DNA from: Alsobacter soli
Lineage (GTDB): Bacteria > Pseudomonadota > Alphaproteobacteria > Rhizobiales > Beijerinckiaceae
NCBI RefSeq assembly: GCF_003004785.1
Contig: NZ_PVZS01000019.1
Location: 1-64,000, forward strand
Direction of reading: 5' to 3'
Length of the DNA stretch: 64,000 nt
Shown here: piece after piece, positions 1 through 7,900 of the stretch
Layout: every line of letters starts with the position of its first letter
Position numbering within the stretch: the stretch's first letter is position 1
Translations under genes and position numbers: made by a program
Notes under the pieces: generated by a model
What the model was told of the DNA's origin: nothing
What the model saw: the letters and a program-made list of their open reading frames with translations, nothing else
The model's database searches: none

Positions 1-498
1 CTCGTCCACGCCCTGCTCGAAGCCCTGCCCGCCTGCCCGCCCGCGCACCGCCGGGCCGCCGCCGAGCGCCTGGTCGACGCCCGCGCCGCCGGCCTCGACG
101 CAGGCCTGCGCAGCCGCCTCGTGGACGACGTGCTCGCCATCCTGGACGCGCCCGAACTGGCCCCGCTCTTCGGCCCCGGCAGCCGCGCCGAGGCGCCCAT
201 CGCCGGCGCGCTGCGCCTCGCGGATGGCGCGCCCTATCCCGTCTCCGGCCAGATCGACCGCCTCGCCGTCACCGCCGACGCCGTGCTGGTGGCCGACTTC
301 AAGACCGGCGCCCCGGGCCCCGGCGATTCGGTCCCCGAGCCCTACGTCGCCCAGCTCGCCGTCTACCGCGCCCTGCTGGCCCAGCTCTATCCGGACCGCC
401 CCGTCCGCTGCCTCCTGGTGTGGACCGCCGGCCCGAAAGCCGTGGAGATCGAGGGGCCTGCGCTCGACGCGGCGCTGGCCCGCATCAAGCCTGCGTGA
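1..498 (+). CDS. addA: AddA, C-terminal nuclease end (partial, 5' truncated by window)
   Basis: The frame is open from the first base of the window to a TGA at 496-498, so this is the 3' end of a longer gene. The visible 165 residues match the C-terminal PD-(D/E)XK nuclease of AddA, the helicase-nuclease that resects double-strand breaks for recombination. Seen in the sequence: a G-x-I-D-R-L strand coded near 247-264, the D-F-K-T catalytic motif at 295-306, and a following Y-x-x-Q-L-A-x-Y helix and L-x-W-T strand typical of the family. In Hyphomicrobiales addA usually precedes trxA, as here. The helicase domains lie outside the window. Confidence 0.88.
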   Translation, partial: LVHALLEALPACPPAHRRAAAERLVDARAAGLDAGLRSRLVDDVLAILDAPELAPLFGPGSRAEAPIAGALRLADGAPYPVSGQIDRLAVTADAVLVADFKTGAPGPGDSVPEPYVAQLAVYRALLAQLYPDRPVRCLLVWTAGPKAVEIEGPALDAALARIKPA

Positions 499-585
499 CG
501 ATCCCTTGACGCTCCCGGGAGGCGTCCATAGCTTCCGGGTCGACGTAGCGGATAAGCCGCTCCCATCTTCGCCGACGAGGCTCCC

Positions 586-903
586 ATGACCGAGAAGACC
601 ACGGACGCCACCTTCGCCGCCGACGTGCTGCAGTCCCCCGTGCCTGTGGTTGTCGACTTCTGGGCCGAGTGGTGCGGCCCCTGCCGCATGATCGCGCCTG
701 CGCTGGACGAGATCTCCAAGGAGATGGCGGGCCAGGTGAAGATCGTGAAGCTGAACGTGGACGAGAACCCGCAGGTCGCGGGCCAGTTCGGCATCCGCTC
801 CATCCCGACCCTGCTGATGTTCAAGGGCGGCCAGAAGATCAACCAGAAGGTCGGCGCCGACTCCAAGGGCGGCCTGGCCAAGTGGATCCAGTCCGCGATC
901 TGA
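586..903 (+). CDS. trxA: Thioredoxin
   Basis: A 105-residue thioredoxin, the normal length for the family, acting in the cytoplasm as a dithiol reductant for ribonucleotide reductase and other oxidised proteins. It has the redox-active W-C-G-P-C motif at residues 29-33 and the cis-proline in S-I-P-T near residue 74. The ATG at 586 follows a purine-rich GACGAGG at 574-580. It lies 87 bases after addA and is followed by a strong terminator, so it probably has its own promoter or is the last gene of an addA transcript. Confidence 0.95.
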   Translation: MTEKTTDATFAADVLQSPVPVVVDFWAEWCGPCRMIAPALDEISKEMAGQVKIVKLNVDENPQVAGQFGIRSIPTLLMFKGGQKINQKVGADSKGGLAKWIQSAI

Positions 904-924
904 ACGGCGCGTGCCGCAAGGTGG

Positions 925-953
925 AAAGCCCCGGACAGACGTCCGGGGCTTTT
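925..953 (+). terminator. Rho-independent terminator of trxA
   Basis: A perfect 12-base-pair stem (925-936 with 941-952), a four-base AGAC loop and a short T run. It lies 21 bases after the trxA stop and before the convergent kinase gene that ends at 985, so it may stop transcription from both sides. Confidence 0.85.
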
Positions 954-984
954 GCGTTTGGCGTCATCCTTCGTCGGCCCCGGG

Positions 985-2880
985 TCAGTCTTTCCCGAGA
1001 AGCTCCGTGACCGCCTGGTCCAGGTCCTGGATCTGGAACGGCTTGTGGATGACCGCCGCGTCGATCTCGCGTCCCGAGATGTCGGCGTAGCCCGTCACCA
1101 GCAGCACCGGCGCGGTTCGCTCCCGCGACCGCAGGTGAGCGGCGAGTTCGAGCCCGTTCATCTCCGGCATGGCGATGTCGGCGATGACGAGATCCGGCCG
1201 GGCGTCCGCGTCGATGGCGGCCAGCGCCTCGGCGGCGGACTCGGCCTCGATCACCTGGTGGCCGAGTTCCTGGAGGAACTGCGCCGTCACGGACCGGACG
1301 GCGCGATCGTCGTCGACCACGAGGATGCGGCCGCTGCGGCGTTTCCGTTGGCCTGGCGTCGCGCCCGGCTCGTCCGCAGCCTCCCCGGCCTGTTCGCTGC
1401 GCGGGAAGTACAGCGTGATGGCCGTCCCGCGCCCGGGCGCCGTCTGGACGTCCACGGCCCCGCCCGACTGCTGCACGAGGCCGTACACCATCGAAAGGCC
1501 CAGGCCCGTGCCCTTGCCGATCTCCTTGGTGGTGAAGAACGGCTCGAAGATCCGCGCCGCCACGTCGGGCGCCATGCCCGATCCCGTGTCCCGGACCGTG
1601 AGGGCGACATAGTCGCCGGCCGGCAAGGTCAGCGCATCGCCGTCCGCGATCCGGGCGTTGCGGGTGGACAGCGTCAGCGTGCCGCCGTCCGGCATGGCAT
1701 CGCGCGCGTTGACGCAGAGGTTCAGGATGGCGAGCTCCAGCTGCGCCGGGTCGATCAGGACCGGCCAGAGATCGTCGGCGCAGCGCTTCTCGATCTGCAC
1801 CATGCCGCCCAGCGTACGCGCCAGCAGCTCGCTCATTTCCGCCAGCACGGTGTTGGGGTTGACGACGCGAGGCTCCAGCTCGCGCTGTCGGCTGAAGCTC
1901 AGCAGCCGATGGGTCAGGCTCGCCCCACGCCTTGCCGCGTAGGCGGCGTTGGCCAGGAGCTTGGACACGCGCGGATTGTCGTCGATCCGGCGAGCCGCGA
2001 GGTCGATGCTGCCGAGCACGGCGGTGAGCAGGTTGTTGAAGTCATGGGCGACGCCGCCCGCCAGCGTGCCAAGGGCCTGCATCTTCTCGGCCTGCCGCAG
2101 CCGGGCGTCGAGGCGGCGCTGCTCTGTGATGTCGCGCTCGATGACGGCGAGCGATTCCAGGGCGCCGGAAGGCCCGAAGATCGGCGTCCGGATCACCTGC
2201 CGCCAGCGAGGCCCGTCCTCCGACGCATGCTCTTCGACGACGTCCGTGGTCGCCTTGCGGGCGATGGCCTCGCGCTCCGCGTCCTGCACGGCCGCCGCCC
2301 GATCCGGGTCGACGAAATCGGCTTCCAGGCGGCCCAGGCAGGCGTGCATGTCGGCGCCGAGCTGCTCCGCCTTGCGGGCGTTCATGCGCACGAACCGCCC
2401 GGACGCGTCCTTGAACGCGATCGCGTCGGCGACGTTGTCGAGCAGGCCGCGCAGGAGGGCCCGCTCGGTCTGCAGCTCCAGCTTGAGCCGCCGCCGCTCC
2501 ATCGCGCCGGCCACCATGCCCCGCAGCGCCGCCGGGTCCCAGGGCTTGGGCGCATAGCCCGTGATGCCGCCCCGGTTCAGGGCGCCCACCACGGCCGGCA
2601 GGTCCGCGTAGCCCGTCAGCAGGATCGCCTCGGCCTCGGACAGGCGGCGCGCTTCGGCCAGGAAGTCGTGACCCATCATGCCGGGCATCCGCTCGTCCGA
2701 CACGATCACCATGATGTCGGGCCGGGCCCGCAGAAGCTCCAGCGCTTCGGAGGGCGATGCGCTCGTGATCACCTCGTAGTCGTCGCCCAGCAGGTCCTCG
2801 AGCGCGATCAGGATGTCGGGCTCATCGTCCACGACCAGGATGGCGCCGGGCGCCTTCTGGAAAGTCTCATGCAGGCTCAT
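985..2880 (-). CDS. Hybrid sensor histidine kinase: REC-PAS-HisKA-HATPase-REC
   Basis: A soluble 631-residue hybrid kinase without membrane segments. Domains in order: a receiver (about 12-130, acceptor D62 in S-D-E-R-M-P-G, with the K-P-W ending seen in RpfG-like receivers), a PAS domain (about 140-255), a HisKA/HATPase core (H279 in A-H-D-F-N-N-L-L; G boxes near 430-475) and a C-terminal receiver (acceptor D568 in I-A-D-I-A-M-P). It is the last gene of the chemosensory operon and its ATG overlaps the previous stop as ATGA. Receiving phosphate on the N-terminal receiver from the CheA hybrid and feeding a kinase is an inference from order. No DNA-binding or GGDEF output domain is present. Confidence 0.88.
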   Translation of the reverse strand: MSLHETFQKAPGAILVVDDEPDILIALEDLLGDDYEVITSASPSEALELLRARPDIMVIVSDERMPGMMGHDFLAEARRLSEAEAILLTGYADLPAVVGALNRGGITGYAPKPWDPAALRGMVAGAMERRRLKLELQTERALLRGLLDNVADAIAFKDASGRFVRMNARKAEQLGADMHACLGRLEADFVDPDRAAAVQDAEREAIARKATTDVVEEHASEDGPRWRQVIRTPIFGPSGALESLAVIERDITEQRRLDARLRQAEKMQALGTLAGGVAHDFNNLLTAVLGSIDLAARRIDDNPRVSKLLANAAYAARRGASLTHRLLSFSRQRELEPRVVNPNTVLAEMSELLARTLGGMVQIEKRCADDLWPVLIDPAQLELAILNLCVNARDAMPDGGTLTLSTRNARIADGDALTLPAGDYVALTVRDTGSGMAPDVAARIFEPFFTTKEIGKGTGLGLSMVYGLVQQSGGAVDVQTAPGRGTAITLYFPRSEQAGEAADEPGATPGQRKRRSGRILVVDDDRAVRSVTAQFLQELGHQVIEAESAAEALAAIDADARPDLVIADIAMPEMNGLELAAHLRSRERTAPVLLVTGYADISGREIDAAVIHKPFQIQDLDQAVTELLGKD

Positions 2881-4610
2881 GGGCGGGTCCGCCGGGGGAT
2901 CGTGATGGTGAACCGCGCCCCGCCGTTCGGTCCCGAGCCGACGGCGAGCGCGCCCTTATGGGCCTCGACCACGCTGAACGCGATCGCCAGGCCGAGGCCC
3001 GTGCCCGATCCAACGGGCTTGGTGGTGAAGAACGGTTCGAAAATGCGTTCCCGCAGCGCCTCCGGGACGCCGGGACCCGTGTCGGTGATCTCGATCGTGT
3101 AGGTCTCGTCGTCGCTGGCGGTCCGAATGGTCACACGCCCGCGTCCCTCCATGGCGTCCGCGGCGTTGCCGACGATGTTCATCACCACCTGGTTGAGCAG
3201 CGCGGAGCTGCAATACAACTCCCGTGCGCCCTCATACTGGCGGACGACCTCCACTCCCGTTGAGAGCTTGTGGGACAGCAGCGACAGCACCGTCTCGATG
3301 GACGCCGGCACGTCCACGGTCTGGAATTCGCCCTCATCCAGGCGCGAGAACTTGCGCAAATTAAGGACGATCTCCTCGATCCGCTTCAGGCCGACCCGCA
3401 TGGAGGCGACGCGCTGCTTGGCCTTCGCGAGGGCCTGGGCGCCGGGCCCGTTCTCTCCGGTTTCCGCCAGGGCGGCGCCGAGCAGCCGCTCCACCGTGGC
3501 CTGGTGCGCAAGGCTGAAGGCCAGCGGGTTGTTGATCTCGTGCGCGATCCCGGCCACCAACTCGCCCAGCGACGCCATCTTGGCCGACTGAACGAGCTTG
3601 GCCTGGGCGTCCCTCAGCTGCACGTTCGCGGCTTCGAGCTCGGAGTTGGCCCTGGCGAGGGCCTCGGCCAGCGAGGCGCGGGCCTCGGCGGCCAGAGCCT
3701 CCGCCCGCGCGCGCTGCAGGTCGAGTTGCTGCTCCCGCCATTCCCGTTCGACGCGTCGGTTCTCGTCCCTGACAAGCTTGCGGCGCACCAGCGCCCGCAG
3801 CCTGACGACGAGGACCTCGGGATCCACGTCTTCCCCCACGACTTCGTCGGCGCCGCTGGCGAAGGCGTCGGCGAGCCGCCCGCCCGCGCCATCCGCCGCC
3901 GGCTCGATGGCCACGATGGGGAAGCTCGGTCCGTCCGCCGAGCCGTCCCCGGTCCGCAGCGCGTCGAAGGCTCGGCAAAGGTCGAGGTCGAGGCGGCCGC
4001 CCTGGAACAGCCCCACGATGACGCCGTCCCAATCGGCGGCGCGGTCGAACAGGGCCGGAACCTGGGCCATGTCGGTGACCATCTCGACCGCGTAGCCCTC
4101 GTCCGCGAGCAGCGTCCGCAGGAAGCCGAGCCGCGCACGGCTCGGGTCGACGACCGCGAGGCAGGGTTGCCGGTAGGCGACCCGCTCGCCGTGGCCCGTC
4201 GCAGCGGTCGCGTCGGGCGACCCGCCCTCCGACCGCCGCAGCAGGGCCTTGATCCGCAGCGCCATGATGTCGGGGGGCGTCGACTTCGAGACATAGGCGT
4301 CCGCGCCGCTCTCGAGTCCCTTGCGCTCGATTCCGTGCTCGCTGGCCTCGGTGAGCATCATCACCGGCACGGTGCGTGTGCGGACGTTCAGGCGGATCTG
4401 CCGAGCCAGCCCGTCGCCGTTCATGCCGGGCAGGTGGAAATCCGCGATCACCAGGTCGGGCAAGGGGCCGTTCAGGCGCTCGAGCGCTTCCTCGGCCGTG
4501 GGCGCCCAGTCCACGCCGTAACCCTGGCTTTCGAGCGCGTGGCTGAACTGCAGGGCCTGGGTGCGCGAATCCTCGACCAGCAGCACGCGGATGGTGGGGT
4601 CGCCGGGCAT
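2877..4610 (-). CDS. Receiver/pseudo-receiver histidine kinase: REC-REC-coiled coil-HisKA-HATPase
   Basis: A soluble 577-residue protein. The first receiver (about 7-126) looks functional, with E13-D14, acceptor D57 in I-A-D-F-H-L-P, and K109. The second (about 149-275) keeps the receiver pattern but has glycine (G200) where the acceptor Asp should be and lacks the acidic pair and the lysine, so it is a pseudo-receiver. A coiled coil (about 283-345) leads to HisKA with H357 in A-H-E-I-N-N-P-L and a complete HATPase domain. The ATG at 4610 overlaps the cheB stop by one base (TGATG). The frame remains open far upstream, but that part is only the out-of-frame reading of cheB. It probably integrates CheA output with another signal. 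Confidence 0.87.
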   Translation of the reverse strand: MPGDPTIRVLLVEDSRTQALQFSHALESQGYGVDWAPTAEEALERLNGPLPDLVIADFHLPGMNGDGLARQIRLNVRTRTVPVMMLTEASEHGIERKGLESGADAYVSKSTPPDIMALRIKALLRRSEGGSPDATAATGHGERVAYRQPCLAVVDPSRARLGFLRTLLADEGYAVEMVTDMAQVPALFDRAADWDGVIVGLFQGGRLDLDLCRAFDALRTGDGSADGPSFPIVAIEPAADGAGGRLADAFASGADEVVGEDVDPEVLVVRLRALVRRKLVRDENRRVEREWREQQLDLQRARAEALAAEARASLAEALARANSELEAANVQLRDAQAKLVQSAKMASLGELVAGIAHEINNPLAFSLAHQATVERLLGAALAETGENGPGAQALAKAKQRVASMRVGLKRIEEIVLNLRKFSRLDEGEFQTVDVPASIETVLSLLSHKLSTGVEVVRQYEGARELYCSSALLNQVVMNIVGNAADAMEGRGRVTIRTASDDETYTIEITDTGPGVPEALRERIFEPFFTTKPVGSGTGLGLAIAFSVVEAHKGALAVGSGPNGGARFTITIPRRTRP

Positions 4611-5680
4611 CAGGCGTCCCTCCCGGCGAGGCGCAGCAGCCGCGGCGCGATCAGGTCCAGGGGAAGGCTGATCCGCGACCCGCCCAGCCGGACCGCCGCG
4701 GCCGGCATGCCGTAGACGACGGCCGTGCTCTCGTCCTCCGTAATGGTGAACCCGCCCGCCTGGCGCAACTCCGCGAGGCCGCGCGCGCCGTCCTCGCCCA
4801 TGCCGGTCAGGAGGACGCCCACGGCGCGGGACCCGGCGTTCTCCGCCAGCGAGTGGAACAGGGCGGTGGCGGAGGGGCGCTGCCCACCGACCGGCGGGTC
4901 GTCCCCGAGCCGCAGCAGGCCGTCGGGGCCGAGCGTCAGGTGCCGGTCGCCAGGTGCCACATAGACCCGCCCGGCCGCGGGGGCTTCCCCGGCTCGCCCG
5001 ATCGCGACCGCCAGGGGCGTCACGCCGTCCAGCCACGCCGCGAAGCCGGGCATGAAGGGCGCGCCCATGTGCTGAACCAGCAGGATGGGGAGGGGAAAGG
5101 TCCGCGGCAGCCCGCCCAGCAGCTTGGCGAAGGCCGGCGGCCCGCCCGTGGAGGCGGCGAGGCCGACGATGCCGGGCCGCGCGGCTGACGGAAGGTCTTC
5201 GGCGTTCGCGGCGGGGCGCGCCGGCGCAGGGCGTTCCAGGCTCAGGCGGCGCCGGATCACCGGGACCTGGCTCATGATGTAGAGCTGGGTGCAGATGTCC
5301 TGCGCGATCGACTCGTATCCTGCGCTGGTGAGCCCGACCGGCTTCTCCACCACCGTGAGGGCGCCCGCCCGCAGGGCGTTCATGGAGATCCGCAGGTTCG
5401 CGTCCTCCACGCTTGCGGCGATCACCACGATTGGCGTCGGCCGCTCGCTCATGATGCGCCGGGTGGCCTCGAGCCCGTCCATGCCGGGGAGGCGGATGTC
5501 CATGGAGATCACGTCCGGCTCGATGCGGCCGATCTCCTGCAGCGCCTCCTCGGCCGAGGACACGGCCGCGGCGAGCTCGAGGCGCGGATCCCGCGCGATG
5601 ATGTGGGCCAGGAGCTGCCGCACCACGGCGGAGTCCTCCACGATCATCACGCGGACGCGGGGCTTGGCTGTCCCGGTCAC
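4610..5680 (-). CDS. cheB: Chemotaxis-type protein-glutamate methylesterase (CheB/WspF-like)
   Basis: A 356-residue CheB that removes methyl groups from the receptor for adaptation. The N-terminal receiver has acceptor D61 in S-M-D-I-R-L-P. The C-terminal methylesterase carries the catalytic triad S177 (A-S-T-G-G), H204 (Q-H-M-G) and D297 (G-M-G-E-D-G). The start is GTG at 5680, overlapping the cheA stop as GTGA. In Wsp systems the equivalent protein, WspF, competes with the output regulator for CheA phosphate, which would be its likely role here. Confidence 0.93.
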   Translation of the reverse strand: MTGTAKPRVRVMIVEDSAVVRQLLAHIIARDPRLELAAAVSSAEEALQEIGRIEPDVISMDIRLPGMDGLEATRRIMSERPTPIVVIAASVEDANLRISMNALRAGALTVVEKPVGLTSAGYESIAQDICTQLYIMSQVPVIRRRLSLERPAPARPAANAEDLPSAARPGIVGLAASTGGPPAFAKLLGGLPRTFPLPILLVQHMGAPFMPGFAAWLDGVTPLAVAIGRAGEAPAAGRVYVAPGDRHLTLGPDGLLRLGDDPPVGGQRPSATALFHSLAENAGSRAVGVLLTGMGEDGARGLAELRQAGGFTITEDESTAVVYGMPAAAVRLGGSRISLPLDLIAPRLLRLAGRDA

Positions 5681-7893
5681 AGCAGTTGCCCGATGGTCGC
5701 CAGCAGCTGCCGCTGGTCGAAGTTCTGCTTGGAGATGTAGGCGCGGGCGCCCAGCTCAAGGCCCTTGCGCACGTCCTCCGGGGCCGCCCGGGAGGTCATC
5801 AGGATGACCGGGATCGCGGCGAGGCCGGGGTCGGTGCGGATGGCCTGGAGCAGGCCGAAGCCGTCCATGCGCGGCATCTCCACATCCGCGATCACGAGGT
5901 CGACCAGGGCCTCCCCGGAACGCAGGCGGCCCAGCGCATCGAGCCCGTCGACGCTGAGCAGAACGCGGTAGCCCTGGGCCTCCAGGATGCTCTTCTCCAG
6001 GGTGCGGGTCGTGATGGAGTCGTCGACGACCAGTATGGTGTGGTCGCGACGCTCGGCGGCGTGCTCGACCACGCCGAAGGCGCCCGCGCCCTGGTCGCGC
6101 AGCCAGCGCTCGACCAGGGCCTCGGGCGACAGCGCGAAGGCCGGCCTGTCGGCGTCCAGCAGCAGCGCGCCGGTCACCAGCGCGCCGTCACCCGAAAGGG
6201 CGGGCGCGGCGCCGACCAGCGCCGTGCGTACGTCCATGAACTCGTCCACCGCCACCGCGCACCGCCTGTCGCCCCGGCGCAGGAGCATGGCCTTGACGAA
6301 GCCGGCCTCCGCCGGAAGCTCCGCGCCCGCGCCTTCCACCAGCGCCGAGAGCGCCACCACCGGCACGGTAATGTCTTGCCCCCCCATCCGGATCCGTGTC
6401 GCGGGCCGGCCCTCGACGCTTTCGAGCGCCCCGACCGGGAGCCGGAGCAGGCGCTCGACCGCATAGGTGGGGATTCCGAAGTCGCGGGCGCCCACCCGCG
6501 CCATCAGCAGAGTTTGCCGGGTGGCCAGCAGCGGGGCGGAGATGATCACCTCTGCGCCCCACGGCCGGGCCGGGCGCAGGAGGACGCCGCCCTGAAGCCG
6601 GCGGGCGGCCTCGGCCGCCACCGAAAGTCCCATGCCGCGCCCGGACATGCGGTCCACGGCGGGCGCGGTGGAGAATTGCGGCTCGAACACCAGCGCCAGC
6701 AGCTGGTCCGGCGGGGGCGGCGGCTCGTGCGGCGCGCGGGCAGGCAGCAGCCCGCGCTCCACCGCCGCCGCCTCGATGCGCGCCAGGTCGGGCCCCCGCC
6801 CGTCGTCGCGCACGCTGACGACAAGCCGTCCGCCCTGCGAGCGGAACGACAGCGCGATCGTCATGTGCGCCGGCTTGCCGGCCGCCACGCGCGCGTCCGG
6901 CGATTCCGCGCCATGGCTGAGGGCGTTGCGCAGGAGATGCATCACCGGGTCCTTGAGCGCCTGCAGAACCCGGCGGTCCGCCTGGACATCCAGGCCGGAC
7001 ACCAGCGCCTCCACGTCCTGGCCCTCGCTGCGCGCCAGGTCGCGGACCATGCGCCCGAACCCGCCGAACACGCTGTCCGCCGGGGTGAGGGAGAGCTGGT
7101 CCACCCGGTCGCGGAGTCGCCGGGCCTGGTCGTCGGCGCCTGTCGCGGCGGCCCGCTGCCGTCGCGAGAGCGCCGCGGCCTGCCGCGAGGCCGCCTCGAC
7201 CCGCCGGCGCAGGTCGGCGTCAGCGGAGCGGCCCTGCGCGCCTGCCGGCCGCGCCGTGAGGCTGCGGCTCAGCGCACGCAACTCCGCCTCGAGCGCTTGC
7301 AAGCCCTCGGTGACGCCCTCGTTCGCGCGCAGCCGGTCGAACAGGCGATGCATGTCCTCCGAGAGGCTGTCCGCCAGCGCGGCCGAGACCCTGAGCGTCT
7401 CGGCGGAGGCGGGCGCTGGCCCGGATGGCGCGGCCGGCTCCTGCGCCGCCCCAGGCGCGGCAGCTTCTGCGTCATGCGCGGCGGAGGCCGGTTCGGCTTC
7501 CGCTCCAGCCTGCGGCGTGCGCCCGGCCAGGAGGTCTTCGAGCGCCGCCAGGGCCGCCGCGGGATGGCGGGGAGAGCCGCCGGCCGCGACCTCGGCCGCA
7601 AAGGCCTCCACGGCGTCGAGGCCGAGCTCGATGACCCGCATGCTCGCGCGGTCGAGCTTCGCCCCGTCCAGCACGCCGTTGAACACGGCCTCCAACCGGT
7701 GCGCCAGCTCCTCGATGGCGGGCAGGTCGACGGCCCGCGCCGCGCCCTTCAGGCTGTGCGCCCGCCGGAAGGCGTCCCTGATGTCCCCGCCCTCGCCATG
7801 CTCCGCCTTTGCCAGCTCGCGCCGGATGGCTGCGAGATGGTCGCGGTATTCGGCGTCGAAGGCCGCCAGGAGCTGGGCGCGGATGTCGGACAC
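5677..7893 (-). CDS. CheA-REC hybrid histidine kinase (WspE-like)
   Basis: A 738-residue CheA-type kinase fused to a receiver. Domains: Hpt (about 1-110, phosphorylated H46 in A-H-S-L-K-G), an Ala/Pro-rich linker with no recognisable P2 domain, dimerisation plus HATPase (about 250-480; N box with H-L-L-R-N-A, G box G-R-G-M-G-L), a CheW-like domain (about 485-610) and a C-terminal receiver with acceptor D670 in I-A-D-V-E-M-P. This Hpt-kinase-CheW-REC layout is that of WspE and FrzE-like proteins and not of flagellar CheA. It starts seven bases after the receptor gene ends, so the two should be co-translated. Confidence 0.92.
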   Translation of the reverse strand: MSDIRAQLLAAFDAEYRDHLAAIRRELAKAEHGEGGDIRDAFRRAHSLKGAARAVDLPAIEELAHRLEAVFNGVLDGAKLDRASMRVIELGLDAVEAFAAEVAAGGSPRHPAAALAALEDLLAGRTPQAGAEAEPASAAHDAEAAAPGAAQEPAAPSGPAPASAETLRVSAALADSLSEDMHRLFDRLRANEGVTEGLQALEAELRALSRSLTARPAGAQGRSADADLRRRVEAASRQAAALSRRQRAAATGADDQARRLRDRVDQLSLTPADSVFGGFGRMVRDLARSEGQDVEALVSGLDVQADRRVLQALKDPVMHLLRNALSHGAESPDARVAAGKPAHMTIALSFRSQGGRLVVSVRDDGRGPDLARIEAAAVERGLLPARAPHEPPPPPDQLLALVFEPQFSTAPAVDRMSGRGMGLSVAAEAARRLQGGVLLRPARPWGAEVIISAPLLATRQTLLMARVGARDFGIPTYAVERLLRLPVGALESVEGRPATRIRMGGQDITVPVVALSALVEGAGAELPAEAGFVKAMLLRRGDRRCAVAVDEFMDVRTALVGAAPALSGDGALVTGALLLDADRPAFALSPEALVERWLRDQGAGAFGVVEHAAERRDHTILVVDDSITTRTLEKSILEAQGYRVLLSVDGLDALGRLRSGEALVDLVIADVEMPRMDGFGLLQAIRTDPGLAAIPVILMTSRAAPEDVRKGLELGARAYISKQNFDQRQLLATIGQLL

Positions 7894-7900
7894 GCCCGCC

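Noticed and set aside
4611-5759. An N-terminal extension of the REC-REC-kinase through the cheB region
   Set aside because: The extension is Arg/Pro-rich nonsense, the out-of-frame reading of cheB, and the ATG at 4610 starts the receiver directly.
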